NCBI RefSeq assembly: GCF_025154015.1
Contig: NZ_JAOAMV010000003.1
Coordinates: forward strand, 186,001 to 250,000
From: Tsuneonella litorea
Lineage (GTDB): Bacteria; Pseudomonadota; Alphaproteobacteria; Sphingomonadales; Sphingomonadaceae
Length of the DNA: 64,000 nt
Reading direction: 5' to 3'
The position numbers were made by a program, and so were the translations under genes. A model generated the notes under the pieces. The model saw only the letters and a list, made by a program, of their open reading frames with translations. It had not been told where the DNA came from and made no database searches. Position 1 is the stretch's first letter. Every line of letters starts with the position of its first letter. This document shows positions 28,108 to 38,044 of this stretch, in pieces.

Positions 28108-28136
28108 TGGGCCGCCCAGCCGGGCGGCCCATTTTC
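28108..28136 (+). terminator. Intrinsic terminator after the IDO-like gene
   Basis: TGGGCCGCCC (28108-28117) pairs with GGGCGGCCCA (28122-28131) around a 4-nt loop and is followed by TTTTCG. It lies 6 nt after the IDO-like stop codon and also faces the 3' end of the convergent lipoprotein gene. Confidence 0.85.
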
Positions 28137-28147
28137 GTTGGCCTTGA

Positions 28148-28441
28148 TCAGTAGCGAGGATCGGCCGGATAGCCGGCGGTCCCAAAGCAGTCGTCGTCGA
28201 GGTAACGGTTATCATAGTAACCGTCGCAATCGTCATTCTTATCGACGAAGTACCCAGCAAGGCCGCCAGCGGCTGCGCCTGCCAGCGCGTAGGTCTTGAT
28301 GTCGGCGCCGGTCAGGGCGGCGACACCGGCACCGAGCGCGGCTCCGCCCAACGCGCCCTCGGCGGCGTAGTTCTGCGCGCACGCGCCCAGCGGAATCGTC
28401 GCAATCGCTACTGCGGGAGCGATCAACATACGGGTATTCAT
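28148..28441 (-). CDS. Glycine-zipper lipoprotein, hypothetical
   Basis: 97 residues. A signal peptide ends in a lipobox-like LGAC (Cys21). A Gly/Ala zipper follows (about 28-64, GGAALGAGVAALTG and AGAAAGGLAGYF), as in 17-kDa surface-antigen-like glycine-zipper proteins. The tail is Asp/Tyr rich. Probably an outer-membrane or periplasmic lipoprotein; no specific function can be assigned. Confidence 0.75.
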   Translation of the reverse strand: MNTRMLIAPAVAIATIPLGACAQNYAAEGALGGAALGAGVAALTGADIKTYALAGAAAGGLAGYFVDKNDDCDGYYDNRYLDDDCFGTAGYPADPRY

Positions 28442-28510
28442 GACATTTCTCTCCGTTGTCCCTGTCGGGGATTTACGGACCCGCTGATGCTTTGTTCCGG
28501 AAGGGGGCGC

Positions 28511-29740
<1,230 letters not shown>

Positions 29741-29744
29741 GGCG

Positions 29745-30320
29745 TCAGGGCTTCTTCGCCACGCCGACCATCGCCGGGCGCAGCAGGCGGTTCTTGATCA
29801 TCCACCCGCTCTGCATTTCCTGCACCACGGTGCCGGGCTCGTGCTCCTCGGTCGGAATCTCGAGCATGGCCTGGTGCTGGTTGGGGTCGAGCGGCAGGCC
29901 GGTCGACGCGATGCGGGTGATCCCGTGCGACGCGAAGACTTTTTCCACCTCGCGCTGGGTCGCCTCGATACCGGTGACCATCGCCTTCATGCGCGGATCG
30001 TCGTGCAGGTCGGGGGGGATCGCCTCGATCGCGCGGACGAGGTTGTCGTAGACCGACAGGATGTCGCGCGCGAAGCCGGTCGCGGCATAGGCGCGCGCGT
30101 CGGCGATGTCCTTTTCCAGCCGGCGGCGCACGTTCTGCGTCTCGGCGCGGGCGTAGAGGATGTCCTGGTTGGCCTTGTCGAGATCGTCCTTGAGCGCAGA
30201 CAGGGCGTCGGACAGGCTGCCTTCCTCTTCCTTGCCCTCGTCGTCGATCATGTCGGCGGGAACGCCGTCGAGTTCTTTCGCCACGGCCTCGTCGGCCGCC
30301 TGCTTGTCATCTTCGATCAT
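29745..30320 (-). CDS. grpE: Nucleotide exchange factor GrpE
   Basis: 191 residues: an acidic N-terminus, a long helical coiled-coil (about 30-95) and the C-terminal beta domain with VRRRLEKDIADARAYA and the closing MQSGWMIKNRLLRPAMVGVA signature. It releases ADP from DnaK. It lies 13 nt after hrcA, the common hrcA-grpE arrangement. Confidence 0.96.
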   Translation of the reverse strand: MIEDDKQAADEAVAKELDGVPADMIDDEGKEEEGSLSDALSALKDDLDKANQDILYARAETQNVRRRLEKDIADARAYAATGFARDILSVYDNLVRAIEAIPPDLHDDPRMKAMVTGIEATQREVEKVFASHGITRIASTGLPLDPNQHQAMLEIPTEEHEPGTVVQEMQSGWMIKNRLLRPAMVGVAKKP

Positions 30321-30333
30321 TGTTTTTTCGTCG

Positions 30334-31380
30334 TTATCCGATGATTTTGCCCAGTGAGCGGGCCGTGAAATCCACCATGGGGACGACCCGCGCGTAATTC
30401 AACCGCGTCGGCCCGATCACCCCGAGCACGCCGACCACCCGCCCCTCACGGTCGCGGTAGGGCGAGGCGATGACCGACGAGCCGGACAGCGCGAACAGCC
30501 GGTTCTCGCTGCCGATGAAGATCCGGGTCGCTTCCGCGCTGCGCGCCGATTCGAGCAGTTCTGCCACCGCTTGCTTGTCCTCCAGATCCTCGAGCAGCTG
30601 GCGCACCCGGTCGATGTCGCCCAGCGCGCTCTCGTCGAGCAGGTTCGCAGCGCCACGCACGATCAGGACCGGGCGCCGCGCGGCATCCTCGCTCCATACC
30701 GCAAGGCCGCGTTCGACGAGGTCGCGGCTCGCGGCGTCGAGCTGCGAGCGGCCGGTGACGAGTTCGCGGCGCATCGCGGCGGCCGCCTCGGCCAGCGTGC
30801 GTCCGGCAAGGCGCGCGGTGATGTAGTTGCCGGCGGCCTCGAGCGCCGAGGCGCTCGCCGGCGCGTCGAGTTCGAGCACCCTGTTCTCGATCCCCCCGTC
30901 CTCGCCCACCAGCACCGCGAGCGCGCGGTTCCCGCCCAGCGGGACCAGCGTGAGCTGGGCCAGCCGCGGTTCGCGGCGCGGCACCATCACCATGCCCGCC
31001 GCGCCCGAGATGTCGGACAGCAGCGCGCTCGTCGCCTCGAGCGCGGCCTCGATCGGCCCGGGTGCCGAAATCCGCTTCTGGATCGCGCGGCGCTCTTCCG
31101 CCGAAGGCTCCGCGACCTGCATCATGCCGTCGACGAACAGGCGCAGCCCGGTCTCGGTCGGCATCCGCCCAGCGCTGGTATGCGGCGCAGCGAGCAGGCC
31201 GAGGCCTTCGAGTTCGGCGAGCACCGACCGGATCGACGCGGGCGAGAGGTTGAGGCCGCCCTCCCCTGCCAGCGTCTTCGAACCCACCGGCTGGCCGCTG
31301 GTGAGGTAGCCTTCGACCACCAGCCGAAAAATGTCCCGCGCGCGGGTGCTCAGCTCGGGAATGGAGGCTTCGTTGCTCAC
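30334..31380 (-). CDS. hrcA: Heat-inducible transcription repressor HrcA
   Basis: 348 residues with an N-terminal winged helix (ARDIFRLVVEGYLTSGQPVGSKTLA) and the central GAF-like and inserted domains; the C-terminal IGPTRLNYARVVPMVDFTA is a family hallmark. HrcA represses groESL-type operons at CIRCE elements, but no full CIRCE (TTAGCACTC-N9-GAGTGCTAA) is found in the window. It starts at GTG, overlapping the stop of the upstream gene (GTGA). Confidence 0.96.
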   Translation of the reverse strand: MSNEASIPELSTRARDIFRLVVEGYLTSGQPVGSKTLAGEGGLNLSPASIRSVLAELEGLGLLAAPHTSAGRMPTETGLRLFVDGMMQVAEPSAEERRAIQKRISAPGPIEAALEATSALLSDISGAAGMVMVPRREPRLAQLTLVPLGGNRALAVLVGEDGGIENRVLELDAPASASALEAAGNYITARLAGRTLAEAAAAMRRELVTGRSQLDAASRDLVERGLAVWSEDAARRPVLIVRGAANLLDESALGDIDRVRQLLEDLEDKQAVAELLESARSAEATRIFIGSENRLFALSGSSVIASPYRDREGRVVGVLGVIGPTRLNYARVVPMVDFTARSLGKIIG

Positions 31381-31835
31381 TGCTCCAGCTTCAATTCGAC
31401 CACGTCCTCGTCGCTGTCTGCGGTGCGCCCCTCGATCATCTGGCCGATGGGCCGCAGCGCATCGAGGAGGCCCACCGGAATACCCTTGCAGCTATCGGCG
31501 AAGGTGGCGGAGTGGATCGTGCCCTGCTCGCGCCACGACAGCCTGAATGATAGAACATCGGTTGAACCGGGTACGCATGGCTCGCCCGCAAGCCCTCTGA
31601 AGCGCGCGAGCTGTTCGCGGGCCTTGGCGAAAGTCCCGGCCTCAGCTTGCGAAACCTCCGGCGCGGTCGCGCCCCGGTGAGGGTCGTTATCGAACAGCTC
31701 GACGCGCTCGGTCGCATCGATGCGAAATCCGCTTGCCGGACCGAGGCCGACGAGGATTTCGAACATCACTTCGTCAGGAGGCGGGACGGCAGCAGCCGCC
31801 GCTTCGGTCGCCAGCAGTATTGCAAGCAGGTTCAT
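31377..31835 (-). CDS. Hypothetical exported protein upstream of hrcA
   Basis: 152 residues with an N-terminal signal peptide (MNLLAILLATEAAAAA, cleavage near residue 16), so probably periplasmic. Two cysteines (in GEPCVPG and ADSCKGI) could pair. No family is recognised. The ATG at 31835 was chosen because it begins the signal peptide; an upstream in-frame start would bury it. The stop overlaps hrcA, so co-expression with heat-shock genes is likely. Confidence 0.7.
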   Translation of the reverse strand: MNLLAILLATEAAAAAVPPPDEVMFEILVGLGPASGFRIDATERVELFDNDPHRGATAPEVSQAEAGTFAKAREQLARFRGLAGEPCVPGSTDVLSFRLSWREQGTIHSATFADSCKGIPVGLLDALRPIGQMIEGRTADSDEDVVELKLEQ

Positions 31836-31843
31836 CCCTGCGG

Positions 31844-31871
31844 ATTTAGCGCGTCGCGTCCCGCGCTCAAG
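31844..31871 (-). promoter_or_regulatory. RpoH-like promoter ahead of the hrcA-grpE unit
   Basis: On the minus strand CTTG (31868-31871) and CTAAAT (31844-31849) are separated by 18 nt, close to the sigma-32 pattern seen for dnaK. The -10 box ends only 8 nt before the ATG at 31835, so if active it would give an almost leaderless message for the first gene. Confidence 0.45.
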
Positions 31872-31896
31872 GCCCATACTGGCAAAGTCACCGTCT

Positions 31897-31910
31897 AGCG
31901 CCTAGGCGCT
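31897..31910. promoter_or_regulatory. 14-bp palindrome in the hrcA-unit/rph divergent gap
   Basis: AGCGCCTAGGCGCT is a perfect palindrome in the 101-bp region between the divergent exported-protein/hrcA unit and rph. It could be an operator for either side. Its sequence is not CIRCE and no regulator can be named. Confidence 0.35.
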
Positions 31911-31936
31911 CCGCAGCGACTCACAAAGGATTCCCC

Positions 31937-32653
31937 ATGCGACCTTCCGGCCGCGCGCCCGACGAGATGCGCGCCATTTCGATCGAGACCGGGTTCACCA
32001 AGCACGCCGAGGGCTCCTGCCTCGTCAGCTTCGGCGACACCCGCGTGCTCGTCACCGCCTCGGTCGAGGACCGCATACCGCCATGGCTGCGCGGCAAGGG
32101 CGAAGGCTGGGTCACCGCCGAATACTCGATGCTGCCGCGCGCCACGCACACCCGCGGCCAGCGCGAAGCAGCCAAGGGCAAGCAGAGCGGCCGCACGCAG
32201 GAGATTCAGCGGCTGATCGGGCGCAGCTTGCGCTCGGTGGTCGACCTCAGGAAGCTCGGCGAGCGGCAGGTGGTGCTCGACTGCGACGTGATCCAGGCCG
32301 ACGGCGGAACCCGCACGGCCGCGATCAGCGGCGCGTGGGTCGCGCTGCGGCTCGCGGTCGACAAGCTGATGGCTTCAGGCGCTATTACGGATGACCCGAT
32401 CGAGGCCAAGGTCGCGGCGATCAGCTGCGGCATCTGCAAGGGAACCCCGGTGCTCGACCTCGACTACCACGAGGATTCCTCCGCCGACGCCGACGCGAAC
32501 TTCGTCCTGATTGAGGGCGGACGAATCGCCGAAGTGCAGGCCACCGCCGAAGGCGCGACCTACGACGAGGAAGGCCTGCTGCGCCTCCTTCGGCTCGCCC
32601 AGATCGGCTGCGCGCAGGTGTTCCGGGCGCAGGAGGAGGCGACCCGGACATGA
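31937..32653 (+). CDS. rph: Ribonuclease PH
   Basis: 238 residues of the phosphorolytic exoribonuclease that trims tRNA 3' ends. Family motifs seen are [12 protein letters not shown] at the start, [17 protein letters not shown] (about 55-71), the [14 protein letters not shown] helix and [15 protein letters not shown]. It overlaps rdgB by 4 nt (ATGA). It is divergent from the hrcA unit. Confidence 0.97.
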   Translation: MRPSGRAPDEMRAISIETGFTKHAEGSCLVSFGDTRVLVTASVEDRIPPWLRGKGEGWVTAEYSMLPRATHTRGQREAAKGKQSGRTQEIQRLIGRSLRSVVDLRKLGERQVVLDCDVIQADGGTRTAAISGAWVALRLAVDKLMASGAITDDPIEAKVAAISCGICKGTPVLDLDYHEDSSADADANFVLIEGGRIAEVQATAEGATYDEEGLLRLLRLAQIGCAQVFRAQEEATRT

Positions 32654-33276
32654 CCCGCCGGATAGGCGCGGGCACGCTGGTCATTGCGACCCACAACGCG
32701 GGCAAGCTGAAGGAAATCGGCGCGCTGCTCGAACCGCACGGCGTGAAATGCATCAGCGCAGGCTCGCTCGGCCTCCCCGAGCCGAAGGAGACCGGCACCA
32801 CGTTCGTCCAGAACGCGCTGATCAAGGCGGGGGCGGCGGCCGAGGCCTCGGGTCTCGCGGCGCTGGCGGACGACAGCGGGCTGTCGGTCGCCGCGCTCGA
32901 CGGGCGGCCGGGCGTCTATACCGCCGACTGGGCCGAGCGGCAGTGGTTCGAGGGCGAGCCGGGCCGCGACTGGTACATGGCGATGGGCAAGGTCGAGGGG
33001 ATGCTCCAGGCAAAGGGACCCGACACCCCGCGCGATGCGTGGTTTTCCTGCGTCCTCGCGATTGCCTGGCCCGACGGCGAGAGCGCGGTCTACGAGGGGC
33101 GGGTCGACGGCAGCCTCACCTGGCCGCCGCGCGGAACGCTGGGCTTCGGCTATGACCCGGTGTTCGTGCCGCAGGGGCGCGACGTGACCTTCGCCCAGCT
33201 CGATCCGGACGAAAAGCACCGCATCAGCCACCGGGCCGACGCATTTGCGAAACTCGTCGCCGAGCAGTTCGGCTAG
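32650..33276 (+). CDS. rdgB: XTP/dITP pyrophosphatase (RdgB/HAM1 family)
   Basis: 208 residues. Nucleotide-binding [10 protein letters not shown] lies at about 15-24, the catalytic/metal aspartates in [13 protein letters not shown] and the typical [11 protein letters not shown] and [12 protein letters not shown] motifs near the C-terminus. It hydrolyses non-canonical purine triphosphates to keep them out of DNA. It is coupled to rph by an ATGA overlap. Confidence 0.96.
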   Translation: MTRRIGAGTLVIATHNAGKLKEIGALLEPHGVKCISAGSLGLPEPKETGTTFVQNALIKAGAAAEASGLAALADDSGLSVAALDGRPGVYTADWAERQWFEGEPGRDWYMAMGKVEGMLQAKGPDTPRDAWFSCVLAIAWPDGESAVYEGRVDGSLTWPPRGTLGFGYDPVFVPQGRDVTFAQLDPDEKHRISHRADAFAKLVAEQFG

Positions 33277-33279
33277 GGC

Positions 33280-33801
33280 TCAGCCGACTTTCTCGCCGAA
33301 GGTGTTGCCCGGCGGATTGTAGCGGCACACGAGGAAGTCGTTGACCGCCCCCTTGGCGACAGCGCAGCCGACCTCGGTCGTCGTGGGCCAGATGATCTGC
33401 GTGTAATGCCCGACGTCGGACCAGTTGCCGGTCCGGCTCACTTGCGGGAACGTGCCGGGACGGAACTTGTCGCGTTCGGCCAGGAAGCCGCCGACCATCG
33501 TTTCGGCACTGTAGTAGCCGGCCGATCCCATCCACAGGTTCTCGCCCATGTTCCGGCGCTGGGCGTTACTCGAATGCTCGAGCGTCCCCTTTTTCGACAG
33601 CACCACCGCCCAGGCCTGCGCCTCCTGCGCGAGGCGGCTCGACCACGAAAGGCGCGGCAATCCCGCACGGTCGCGCTCGACGTTGTGCGCGGCGAGCAGG
33701 CGAAAGGCAAACGAGGGCTGCTGCGCCTCGGCGGGCAGCGCCGTCACGCCTGTTACTGCGATGGCAAGCGCGGCCAGACCCCGCGTGACGACACGACCCA
33801 T
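33280..33801 (-). CDS. CAP-domain (SCP/PR-1-like) secreted protein
   Basis: 173 residues: signal peptide (1-26, cleavage after AEA), then a complete CAP domain with AHNVERDRAGLP, MGENLWMGSAGY, VGHYTQIIWPTTTEVGC and VCRYNPPGN, the four CAP motifs in order. CAP proteins are secreted; some bind sterols or lipids and others act as enzymes, and the role in bacteria is unclear. The ATG at 33801 starts the signal peptide. Two cysteines probably form a disulfide. Confidence 0.9.
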   Translation of the reverse strand: MGRVVTRGLAALAIAVTGVTALPAEAQQPSFAFRLLAAHNVERDRAGLPRLSWSSRLAQEAQAWAVVLSKKGTLEHSSNAQRRNMGENLWMGSAGYYSAETMVGGFLAERDKFRPGTFPQVSRTGNWSDVGHYTQIIWPTTTEVGCAVAKGAVNDFLVCRYNPPGNTFGEKVG

Positions 33802-33873
33802 AGCGATACCCCATCCTCCGTCCGGATGGGCTATAGCCGGGGCGCTTAACCGATTCTGAAGCATACAGGGTAA

Positions 33874-35025
33874 ATGGCGCGCGCACTCTACATCCACTGG
33901 CCGTTCTGTCTGAAGAAGTGCCCGTACTGCGATTTTAACTCGCACGTGCGGGACACGGTGGACGTGGGTGCATGGCAGGACGCCCTGATCGCGGACATGC
34001 GTCACGAGGCCGCATTGGCGGGCGGCGAGCGTCTCGATTCGATATTCTTCGGCGGCGGCACGCCCAGCCTGATGCCGCCCGCGCTCGTCGGCGCGCTGCT
34101 CGCCGAGGCGGAGCGGCTCTGGGGCTTCGCGCAAGGCATCGAGATCACGCTCGAAGCCAACCCCTCGTCGGTCGAGGCGGCGGCCTTCGCCGGCCTCGCC
34201 GCGGCGGGCGTGAACCGGGTTTCCCTGGGCCTGCAATCGCTCGACGACGCGGCGCTGTGCTTTCTCGGCCGGTTGCACGATGCCGAGGAGGGCCTGCGCG
34301 CGCTCGAGACCGCGCAGGGCGTGTTCGCCCGGGTCAACGCCGATTTCATCTACGCCCGGCCCGGCCAGTCCGAAGCGGACTGGCGCAGCGAACTCGGCCG
34401 CGCGCTGGCGCTGGGAACCGACCATCTCTCGCTCTACCAGCTCACCATCGAACCCGGCACGCGGTTCGCGACCGACGTGCGGCGCGGCGCGTTCGATCCG
34501 CTGGCCGACGACCCGGCTGCCGATCTCTTCGCGCTGACACGCGAGATGACCGCGGCTGCTGGCCTCCCTGCCTACGAGGTGTCGAACCACGCGCGGCCCG
34601 GCCAGGAGAGCCGCCACAACCTCGCTTACTGGCGATACCGCGACTACGCGGGAGTCGGGCCCGGCGCACACGGCCGGCGCGGTGGCGCGGCGACGATCCG
34701 GCACAAGAAACCCGAGAACTGGCTCGCGGCGGTGGCCGAGCACGGGCACGGCATCGCCGAAGAACGAGCGCTGGGTGTGCGTGAGCAGGCGTCCGAGGCG
34801 CTGCTCATGGGCCTGCGCCTTGCCGAAGGGGTCGACCTTGCCGCGCTTGGCGCGCGCTTCGGGATCGCGAGCGACGACCTGGTCGACCGCGATCGCCTTG
34901 CGCTGCACCGCTCGCTCGGCCTCGTCGCACAAGAGGGCCAGCGCGTTCACGTCACTCCCGCCGGGATGCCGCTGCTCGACGCGCTGCTGGGCGAACTCGT
35001 GCCCGCTGCGTTGGTCGAGGCGTGA
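33874..35025 (+). CDS. hemW: HemW-like radical SAM protein (haem chaperone, CPO-III-like)
   Basis: 383 residues. The radical SAM cluster motif C-x3-C-x2-C is Cys12, Cys16 and Cys19 in HWPFCLKKCPYCDFN. Next come FFGGGTPSLM, ITLEANPSSVE, GVNRVSLGLQS and the C-terminal HemW domain. The HemW-type CxxxCxxCxF motif distinguishes it from true HemN. It is thought to bind and insert haem. It overlaps the recombinase gene by 4 nt (GTGA). Confidence 0.93.
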   Translation: MARALYIHWPFCLKKCPYCDFNSHVRDTVDVGAWQDALIADMRHEAALAGGERLDSIFFGGGTPSLMPPALVGALLAEAERLWGFAQGIEITLEANPSSVEAAAFAGLAAAGVNRVSLGLQSLDDAALCFLGRLHDAEEGLRALETAQGVFARVNADFIYARPGQSEADWRSELGRALALGTDHLSLYQLTIEPGTRFATDVRRGAFDPLADDPAADLFALTREMTAAAGLPAYEVSNHARPGQESRHNLAYWRYRDYAGVGPGAHGRRGGAATIRHKKPENWLAAVAEHGHGIAEERALGVREQASEALLMGLRLAEGVDLAALGARFGIASDDLVDRDRLALHRSLGLVAQEGQRVHVTPAGMPLLDALLGELVPAALVEA

Positions 35026-35909
35026 GCAAGGCCGACATCCTGGTCGCCTGGGGCGATCACCTGCGCACCGGCCGCCGGCGGTCGCCGCACACGGTGCGTG
35101 CCTATCTCGCGGCGGCCGACCGCCTTCTCGCAGCGACAGGGATCGAGGAATGGAGCGCGCTGGCCGCGCTCGACGGACCGGCGCTGCGCCGCCAGCTTGC
35201 GCGGCGGCGGGCCGACGGGCTCGGCAATGCATCGACCGCGCGCGAGCTGTCGGCCCTCAAGGGCTTCATCGCCTTCGCCCGCTCGCAAGTGGGCGAGGAC
35301 GCCGCGGCCCCACGTCTGCGCGGCCCGCGGCTCAAGAAGGGTCTGCCCCGCCCGGTGACCCCGGACGAGGCCGTCAACCTCGCGGACCTCGTCGCCGGAA
35401 ATGCGGGGGAGGACTGGATCGGCGCGCGCGACCGGGCGGTTCTGCTGCTGATGTACGGCGCGGGCCTCCGCATCGCTGAGGCGCTGTCGCTGACGGGTGG
35501 CGACCTGCCGCTCGGCGACACGCTGGTCGTGACCGGCAAGGGTGGCAAGCAGCGGGTCGTGCCCCTGTTGCCGCTGGTCCGCGAAGCGGTGGCCGCCTAC
35601 GTCGCGCGCAATCCATGGCCGCTGGCGAAGGACCAGCCCCTGTTTCGCGGCGCAAAAGGGGGGCCGCTCGGCCAGGGCATGGTGCAGAAGGCGATGGCCC
35701 GCGCACGCATCGCGCTCGGCCTGCCCGCCACCGCAACGCCCCACGCCCTGCGCCACAGTTTCGCGACGCACCTGCTGGGCGCAGGAGCGGACCTTCGCTC
35801 GCTGCAGGAACTGCTCGGCCACGCGAGCCTCGGCTCGACGCAGATCTATACGAAAGTGGACGCGGCGACGCTGCTCGACACCTACCGCAAGGCCCATCCC
35901 CGCTCCTAG
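35022..35909 (+). CDS. xerC: Tyrosine recombinase XerC/XerD
   Basis: 295 residues with an N-terminal SAM-like core-binding domain (about 1-85) and C-terminal catalytic domain. The active-site residues are visible in order: Arg in YGAGLRIAEAL, Lys in GKGGKQRVVPL, HxxR in HALRHSFATH, and His and Tyr in LGHASLGSTQIYTKV. It resolves chromosome dimers at dif with its partner. Whether it is XerC or XerD cannot be settled here. The start is a GTG overlapping the hemW stop. No dif-like site was noticed nearby. Confidence 0.93.
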   Translation: MSKADILVAWGDHLRTGRRRSPHTVRAYLAAADRLLAATGIEEWSALAALDGPALRRQLARRRADGLGNASTARELSALKGFIAFARSQVGEDAAAPRLRGPRLKKGLPRPVTPDEAVNLADLVAGNAGEDWIGARDRAVLLLMYGAGLRIAEALSLTGGDLPLGDTLVVTGKGGKQRVVPLLPLVREAVAAYVARNPWPLAKDQPLFRGAKGGPLGQGMVQKAMARARIALGLPATATPHALRHSFATHLLGAGADLRSLQELLGHASLGSTQIYTKVDAATLLDTYRKAHPRS

Positions 35910-36532
35910 GCCGGGTCCTGCGACGGTCCGCGGCCCTCGCGCGGCTTCCACGTCATCACCCGCCACAGGTAGCCGAGCACGGTCAATACGATCAGGCCGA
36001 GGATTCCCCAGCCCATCACCGCCTCGTATTCGCTCAACCACCGCGCGAGGATCGTGCCGCCGAGGATCAGCAACGCGTTCCAGATCGCCGAGCCCAGCGT
36101 GGTGAAGATCAGGAAGCGCGGCAGGCTCATGTGCGCGAGGCCCGCCGGAAGGGAGATCATCGTGCGCATGAAGGGGCTGAAACGGAGAAAGAACACCACC
36201 CATTGCCCGTGCCGGCGAAAGAACCGGCTGGCGCTTTCGATGTGCTCCCAGTCGATCGTCAGCCACCGGCACCAGCGATCGATGAACGGCTTGGTGCGCT
36301 CGTAGCCCCAGTGATCACCGATCCAGTACCAGGCGTAGTTGCCTGCTACCGTGCCCACCGTCCCCCACAGCAGCAGCGGCCAGAACGTCATGTCGCCGCG
36401 CGCAACGAGCACGCCGCCCACGCCCATGATCACTTCGCTCGGGATCGGCGGAAAGATGTTCTCGAGCGCCATCAGGACGAAGATGCCTAAGTATCCCCCC
36501 CACGCGATCGTTTCGATGATGAGGCTGTGCAT
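35906..36532 (-). CDS. DedA family membrane protein
   Basis: 208 residues with five or six membrane segments and the DedA/SNARE-associated signatures: FVLMALENIFPPIPSEVIMG (about 19-38), a glycine-rich re-entrant region, and RFSPFMRTMISLPAGLAHM. DedA proteins are now viewed as lipid (undecaprenyl phosphate or phospholipid) transporters coupled to proton flux. Its stop overlaps the convergent recombinase stop by 4 nt. It is divergent from the AMP nucleosidase. Confidence 0.9.
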   Translation of the reverse strand: MHSLIIETIAWGGYLGIFVLMALENIFPPIPSEVIMGVGGVLVARGDMTFWPLLLWGTVGTVAGNYAWYWIGDHWGYERTKPFIDRWCRWLTIDWEHIESASRFFRRHGQWVVFFLRFSPFMRTMISLPAGLAHMSLPRFLIFTTLGSAIWNALLILGGTILARWLSEYEAVMGWGILGLIVLTVLGYLWRVMTWKPREGRGPSQDPA

Positions 36533-36604
36533 GGGCTGTCAACGGACGGGGCGCCGAAAGGGTTCTCCCTTTGCCTTGCCAGCGGAGCGCGCTATCCGCC
36601 CTCG

Positions 36605-38044
36605 ATGGAATCGGTCGAAACAATCCTCGATGCGCTGACGGCACATTACGAGCGCGCGGTCGAGACGCTGCGCGCTGACATCGTCGCCTTTGCCCGCGAC
36701 GGCTCGCTGCCCCCGGCGCAAAAGCGCCTCGACGGCAGCTACGCCTATCCCGAGCTGGTGATCCGCTATGGCGGCGAGCCCCCCGCCAGTTCGCGCGGGC
36801 TCGCCTACGGACGGCTCAACGAGGCCGGTACCTACGCGACCACGGTGACCCGGCCGCAATTGTTCGCCGCCTACCTCGCCGAACAGCTCGAACTGATCGC
36901 CGAGGACTACGCGGTCGAGGTCGAGGTGCGCGCATCGCGGCAGGAGATCCCGTTTCCTTACGTGCTCGACGGCGTCGCCGGTGCCGAGCTTGCAGGGATC
37001 GAGCCACAACTGCTCGCCCGCCATTTCCCCGCGACCGAGCTGGCGCTGATCGGCGACGAGCTGGCCGACGGGATCGAACTCGGCGATCCGGACGATACGA
37101 TCCCGCTTTCGCTGTTCAACGGGCTGCGGACCGACTTCAGTCTCGCCCGGCTCGCCCACTACACCGGCACCAATCCCGAGCACTTCCAGCGGTTCGTCCT
37201 GTTCACCAACTACCATCGCTACGTCGACGAATTCGTCGACTGGGCGGCCGAACAGCTGGGCGAGAACGGCTGCACCGCGCTCGCCGGCGCGGGCGGGCTG
37301 ATGTTGACCGAAAAGCGCCAGAACGCGCGGCTACAGCTGTCCGACACGGCGTGGCGGCGGCATCAGATGCCCGCCTATCACCTGATCGGCGAGGACAAGA
37401 GCGGCATCACGCTGGTCAACATCGGGGTGGGGCCCTCGAACGCCAAGACGATCACGGATCACCTCGCGGTCCTGCGCCCCGAGGCATGGCTGATGATCGG
37501 CCACTGCGGCGGCCTGCGGCCGAGCCAGAAGATCGGCGATTACGTGCTCGCCCACGCCTACTTGCGGGACGACCACGTGCTCGATCAGGTGCTTCCGCCC
37601 GAAATCCCGCTGCCCGCGATCGCCGAGGTCCAGCAGGCGCTCTACGGGGCGGCAGAAGAAGTCTCGGGCGCGCAAGGGGCCGACCTCAAGCAAAGGATGC
37701 GCACCGGAACGGTCGTCACGACCGACGACCGCAACTGGGAACTGCAGTACACCAAGTCCGCGCACCGGATGTCGCTTTCGCGCGCGGTCGGAGTCGACAT
37801 GGAGAGCGCGACGATCGCCGGGCAGGGATACCGCTTCCGCGTGCCCTACGGGACGCTGCTGTGCGTGAGCGACAAGCCGCTCCACGGCGAGATCAAGCTG
37901 CCCGGCCAGGCCAACCGCTTCTACGAAGAGGCGATCGCCGCCCACCTCCAGATCGGCGTCGCGGCGTGCCGACGCCTGCGCGAGGAAGGCGACCGCCTGC
38001 ACAGCCGCAAGCTGCGCGCCTTCAACGAGCCCCCGTTCCGGTAG
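36605..38044 (+). CDS. amn: AMP nucleosidase
   Basis: 479 residues, the usual length. The N-terminal Amn-specific domain includes RFVLFTNYHRYVDEFVDWA. The C-terminal nucleoside phosphorylase-like domain has MIGHCGGLRPSQKIGDYVLA, VVTTDDRNWEL and VGVDMESATIAGQGYRFR. It splits AMP into adenine and ribose 5-phosphate. The ATG at 36605 matches the family start; an earlier in-frame ATG lies inside the divergent promoter region. It overlaps the convergent YbjN-type gene by 23 nt. Confidence 0.94.
   Translation: MESVETILDALTAHYERAVETLRADIVAFARDGSLPPAQKRLDGSYAYPELVIRYGGEPPASSRGLAYGRLNEAGTYATTVTRPQLFAAYLAEQLELIAEDYAVEVEVRASRQEIPFPYVLDGVAGAELAGIEPQLLARHFPATELALIGDELADGIELGDPDDTIPLSLFNGLRTDFSLARLAHYTGTNPEHFQRFVLFTNYHRYVDEFVDWAAEQLGENGCTALAGAGGLMLTEKRQNARLQLSDTAWRRHQMPAYHLIGEDKSGITLVNIGVGPSNAKTITDHLAVLRPEAWLMIGHCGGLRPSQKIGDYVLAHAYLRDDHVLDQVLPPEIPLPAIAEVQQALYGAAEEVSGAQGADLKQRMRTGTVVTTDDRNWELQYTKSAHRMSLSRAVGVDMESATIAGQGYRFRVPYGTLLCVSDKPLHGEIKLPGQANRFYEEAIAAHLQIGVAACRRLREEGDRLHSRKLRAFNEPPFR

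Noticed and set aside
33802-35232. In-frame upstream extension of the CAP protein on the minus strand
   Set aside because: It is antisense to hemW, whereas the ATG at 33801 begins a normal signal peptide.
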